NCBI RefSeq assembly: GCF_025698545.1
Contig: NC_068570.1
Location: 6,386,001 to 6,450,000, forward strand
Length of the DNA: 64,000 nt
Direction: 5' to 3'
From: Gossypium raimondii
Taxonomy: Eukaryota; Streptophyta; Magnoliopsida; Malvales; Malvaceae
The notes beneath the pieces are model-generated. The model saw only the letters and a program-made list of their open reading frames with translations, had not been told where the DNA came from and made no database searches. How positions within the stretch are numbered: the first letter of the stretch is position 1; every line of letters begins with the position of its first letter. Both the position numbers and the translations under genes were made by a program. Shown in pieces: positions 59,576 to 64,000 of the stretch.

Positions 59576-62500
59576 TTACTCCGTCTGCGAAGAAAAAGAG
59601 TGATTTCCTTGGTATATGATTGACAAATTCTAAACATCTGGTATCAGACTAAAATGTTTCTCAAGACCTGTCACTACATCACAAATGCAACCAATGCACC
59701 CTTTTCCATAATGGAATAAAGTTTTCAAACAGTATTTGCTTAGGAACCATAAATTTAGACCAAGCCCAGATTCTAAGTACATAAGTTCGGTACATCCTTG
59801 GACTCCTTGAAAGAAATAACTGAAATTAATCTAAAGACTAAACTAGTTCGCAGCAAATTTAGCATTAACCTTGAAAATTCCTCTCCTAAATGCTGTTTTT
59901 CAGATATTATACCATGACTTCTGAATTGGGGGTGCAGTTAGCTTGTTTAGACATACATTAATATCTGTTTTAACTCTTTTTTAGTCAAAATAATAATAAT
60001 TACATGCTTAAAATCTTTTTAATCACACCCAAGAACTTGGAAATAAGATGGCCAAAATAATGAGAAATTCATACAATTTTGTCAAAACTCAAACTAGTAA
60101 CCTTGCTATTGACAAGTTACTTGTGTTTCTTTTTTTTTCCTTTTTGGTGCTGTAGAAGCATTGCATGTGTCATATCGTGCATCTAATCTTTCTTGCACAA
60201 CTAGACCTGCCTTAACTAGCTTCTTATGTACCAATATGCAATACCATACACGTAATTTCATGGACCACAACCTCCATATATTATTACTAGGGTTTAGGGT
60301 TTTGTCAATAATTTTAAGTGAGACATGGAAAAAGTTAGCAGTAGCAGGGAATATGATAAAAGGAAAAAGATGGAATAGACATCAGAAGTAATTAAACCAG
60401 TACCTTCTGACGTTTCGAGTTCGGTGGATTTTGTTCAGTGTCATTTGGTCTGCGTGAATTCCCGGTACTAGAGAGGTCAGCCTGCAAATGCAGCAGTATT
60501 TGGCATCATTATTGTTCACTTTAAAATTATGTTTTATCCCAATGGCTATACTTTCATTAACTTTTCATCCATATTTGAGCAAGGAAAGAATTAGCAAGAC
60601 CTCAATCAAAGAAGCAATCCATGGTTTAAACCAGACCCATATCAACCACTACGAAAATAACTGAGGACAAGAAGCATGCTCACCGGGGCAGAAGTAGTTG
60701 CTTCTTCGGGAGTACTTCGTTGTGAACCCGCATGCTGAGATATGTATGGCATGATCTGATGAAGCAAATTAGATAAAAACACCCCTTGATTAGTAATACT
60801 TGTCTCAGCTGCTGGAGCAACATTGGATGCTTCTGCTTGCCCTCGGACAGAATCTCTAGCTGTTCCTTGTGAACTCGCTTCCTCTACCTGAATTTCACCA
60901 CCAGGGAAAATTGTCCTTAGAAACTGAAGAACATTACTAGGACTTTGTCTCTCAGAGTCTTGGTTGTTTTCAGTTCTGCCAGCAGCTAGAATGCTGATAT
61001 TGACACTGCGTGTATTAGGACGCTCCTGTTGTCTTGAATTAGCATTCGGTAATGAACCTGCAGCAGGAAGCAGCTTGATGGTCAATTCTTGAAAGGTAAG
61101 CCTCCTGGTAGACTTCACCTTTCCTTTTCCATTGTCATTTTCCCCCCTTTGGCTTTTAACTTTTTGGTCAATTCACATGGAAAATTCCAAACTGCAGAAA
61201 CTAACAAAAGATGAAGAGCAGCATAGAATGTGCATGCTAATATTAATGAAGTGTTTCCCGAAATGTGAAAAAGGAAAAGCAATAAGTGTTTCCCAAGTTA
61301 AAAGGCTGCTAGAAGGTATATATTCTCAAAACAGCACTTTTGCATACCTTAAAAGGGAAATTTGGGAGGCAAATGAACACTTTTCCAAAGTAAGTGCTAG
61401 CTTTAATGTCTCAAGCTTTTGATATAACAATATTTAAGATAAAATTTATTACCAAGTTATTTAGTGAAAATATTATTGAAAATATCTTTAAACATTTTCA
61501 AAGCCTTAAAATATTAAAAAACGTGATCTAAATCTAAATGTGTTTTATCTTATACCAAATGTTTTTGAGTTAATAACAAGTTGTTTTAAAGTGTTTTTAA
61601 AGCAACTTAGTGGCTAAGTGTTGATACTAGGAGTATGGGTATCAATACATGGCAAATCAGTAGCCATGGAACAAAATAGAAAGGTCAATACTTGTTCATG
61701 AGGTATAGATATATGCTCTAGAGGTACAAATACATGCCTAAAAATATCGATACTTAGGGTGTTACAGCGGTAACTAACTGCTACTTTTTGAAGGAAATAT
61801 CGATATCCTCTTAGTAGGTATAGACACTAAGTTGCAGTGGCACTTTTTCAACTCAAACTATTACATTGCAACAGCTAGAAAAGAGTTCTTTGATATAAAT
61901 ACTCTTCAACACTTCAAGACACAAGAAAACATCCAAGCATCCACATCAAGAGAATAGTATTTAATTCTTTATTTCTTCTTATTCTCTTGCACATAGTTCT
62001 AGTGAGCCAAATCTGTGAACACCTACCTTCTTAGAGGTTTATTTGTGAAGGTTCTATCTTACCTAAAAAAGCAAATAGGGGTTGTAAAGGTTTATACCTT
62101 TTCCTTGAAAGGTACAATTCAAAGTAATAAATTAGAAAATCTTTAGTTGGGGTATACTAATGCAGTGGAGATAAGCAACTGGTGCCGAACCACTATAAAT
62201 TGAATTGGCAAAGCTTTTCTTCCCTTCTCTTTTATTTTAAAAAAGGTTCTTAAAATCCTAATTCACCCCCTCTTGGACCTAATAGTAAGAAATTTAAAAA
62301 CTATAAAATGCGAGAAAAAGGGCAAAAAAAGGAATAACAAACAACCTGCTGACAGCACCAAGGAAACAGTAACACTATGAAAAAAAGGAAAAACCCAATT
62401 TCCACATGGGAATGGCAATTGGGTACAAGGTAGGAGTGGCATTGAACAACAAATTCCAACAGCATCAATGCCAATGAAAAATTCTACCATGTTTTGCAAA

Positions 62501-64000
62501 AAGTTCAAAACAGAGTTTTTATCCATACGAGAACATACAATGTCACTAGTATGGCAAAGTATTGGATTTATCATATTACCATCTCTTGCAGACTCTTCTG
62601 AACTTTGATGTTGCACTGCAGATTCAGGAATACGAAGCAGCTCAGGTTGAGCACCAGAAGATGGATGCTCACCAGATGCTTGAGGTCCCCGTTCACCACT
62701 TACGTGTCCAGGAGCTATGTTCTGTAATCTTCCAAGTAATGGGTAGTATACTCCCACAGAATTACCAGAAGACTCTGAAGGTAGGCGACCCAACGGAGCA
62801 GGTACAGCAGCAACCATGGTCCTAATAGGAACCACCCGCACTCCAGATTCTCCAGCAAAAGATGGCGTATCTGAGACCCTTGAAGTTGTTTGACTGCTAC
62901 GATTCTCACTGTCAGAAACCATTGATTGGTTGCTTTGACCTGATTGGTTTGGGGGATGTTCCTCTCGAGTATTCGGTGTTGCCATTGATGAACCTTATGG
63001 TATACAACATCAGTCTCTGGTCCAATACAAAATACACATCAAAACACAGAATATAGCTAGGTATTCCATACCTCTTCGTATTTGTATGTCAATACGCCTA
63101 GGAACAAACCCAGTCCCAAGTCCATTAACCAAACCAGATCCAGGCTGGACAGTTCCCACAGGGATGGCACCAAAGCTAGTTCCTGGTTGAAAAGGAAGAG
63201 CCTAAAAACATACTGATCAATCAGCATAAACCAAAAAGCATTGACATCAAATAAGAGGGTTTCGTTAAGCTGTTAGAACATTGCCTGAACCATGAGAGGG
63301 TTTGGACCAGAAGGGGATATGAAAACTGCAGGGCCAGCATTAACAACAGCTTCAGACTGAAAAAAGAAAAGAAAAAAGAAAGAAACACGTGAGCAGTTAT
63401 AACTACAAAGAACACAAATTATGTCAAAAGGAGTTAAAATGTTGTAGAGGCAGAATGAAACTATCTTACTGGTGTTTGACCTAAGCGTAGTGTCATGGTT
63501 GTACGACCAAGCTCAAGTAAAAGTGAGCCTAGGTTGTGCAGTAAAGCTCCGGTTCTCAATGCATTGGTCTGTGCAATCAGCCTTGCTGAGGGGTCAGTCA
63601 CATTTACTTGATCCTCCAGTTGCCTTGCAAGTTGCTGTCCGTCAGCATAATAAAACAAAAAATTGAGAACTCTATAAGAAAAAAATCAAGCCATGACAAC
63701 TCCGCCTCCCCCCCCCCCCTTTTTTTTTTTTCTATCTTTCATTTCCACCAGCAGATGTATTCACATCTCCATCAAGAAGACAAGTTGTTACATAAACATG
63801 CAGCTTTTAGAAAGAAACTAAAAAGGTAGTTAGGGACACACTTGTACACTTTCTCCAGCTTGTTCAATGAGCATTTGCCTGGTAGAGAGTAACACTTCCG
63901 CCAAAGATGCAGGTGTAGGAAGACCTTCATGTACAGTTCCTGAATTTGATGCAGAATTAGAATCTCTAGATCCAGTCCTACTCATGGGAGCTGTCTGAGA
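59576..64000 (-). CDS. BAG6-like ubiquitin-domain protein, C-terminal part (5' end beyond window)
   Basis: Eight exons in transcription order: 64000-63842 (partial), 63634-63470, 63356-63285, 63201-63072, 62993-62580, 61087-60684, 60481-60404, 59584-59576, with frame kept throughout; 476 residues are visible. Readable blocks: SLAEVLLSTRQMLIEQAGES, QLARQLEDQVNVTDPSARLI, LLHNLGSLLLELGRTTMTLR, LGQTPSEAVVNAGPAVFISP, QPGTSFGAIPVG, then Ser/Gln/Pro-rich low complexity with SNLLHQIMPYIS near the end, finishing NSKRQKTE. These match, from memory, the plant ubiquitin-like proteins annotated as large proline-rich BAG6 (Arabidopsis At5g42220 type), whose N-terminal ubiquitin-like domain would lie beyond base 64000. 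BAG6 acts in handling of mislocalised and tail-anchored proteins in animals; the plant role is inferred. The third visible intron (63284-63202) begins GC. The 1492-bp intron 61088-62579 holds a retroelement fragment. Confidence 0.85.
61430..62285 (-). mobile_element. LTR-like fragment inside a BAG6-like intron (Copia, SIRE/Maximus-like)
   Basis: The segment has repeated 'tatcgata' words (61740-61810), a 'gatataaatactcttcaaca' TATA-like region, a long U5-like stretch, and ends 'cctaattcaccccctcttgg', a phrase typical of SIRE/Maximus-type Copia LTR ends as I recall them. No coding part. This points to a solo or truncated LTR; it reads on the plus strand, opposite to the host gene. Boundaries approximate. 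Confidence 0.5.

Overview
The window is nuclear DNA from a flowering plant, almost certainly a dicot. Genes are split by short AT-rich introns, the proteins match plant-only families (class II KNOX, PB1-Raf kinase, chloroplast cyclophilin), and intergenic DNA is full of LTR retroelement debris and foldback MITEs. The repeat style (GGGTAAACTaCAcc foldback elements, Gypsy LTRs carrying 'gatgcactatgtgtgccag' units) reminds me of Malvaceae such as cotton; that taxonomic guess is from memory and unverified.

Layout. 1-7.4 kb: foldback element, a CYP28-like chloroplast cyclophilin (+), a class II KNOX homeobox gene (+) and a small conserved protein (-). 8.4-13.4 kb: a nine-exon PB1-domain Raf-like kinase (-). 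14.9-21 kb: an old Copia fragment interrupted by a 2.2 kb Gypsy-type solo LTR with intact 5-bp target duplication, then a LINE remnant. 21.4-31 kb: a short gene resembling the N-terminus of a RING family but with no RING, a 495-aa conserved unknown (+), and convergent to it a RING-H2 E3 ligase (-), whose short first coding exon lies 1.6 kb upstream and supplies a putative N-myristoylation start. 31-43 kb: repeat-rich desert with nested LTR fragments and a plant-mobile-domain pseudogene. 43.5-48 kb: a Pro/His-rich protein ending in a CaaX box, and ribosomal protein S11 (RPS11). 50.7-57.2 kb: a PP2C phosphatase (+) and a glycerol-3-phosphate transporter-like MFS gene (-). 59.6-64 kb: the 3' part of a BAG6-like ubiquitin-domain gene (-) that runs off the window.

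No operon-like or pathway clustering is visible; the genes are independent housekeeping, signalling and developmental genes. I see no undescribed system. The most notable signals are: foldback elements sitting within about 110-330 bp upstream of five start codons, two of the elements in the window with an exact 9-11 bp target-site duplication; two GC-AG introns in unrelated genes; the hidden myristoylation exon; and the RING-less gene. Splice sites were assigned by eye from GT/GC-AG signals, reading-frame continuity and remembered family sequences; none was tested against transcripts.
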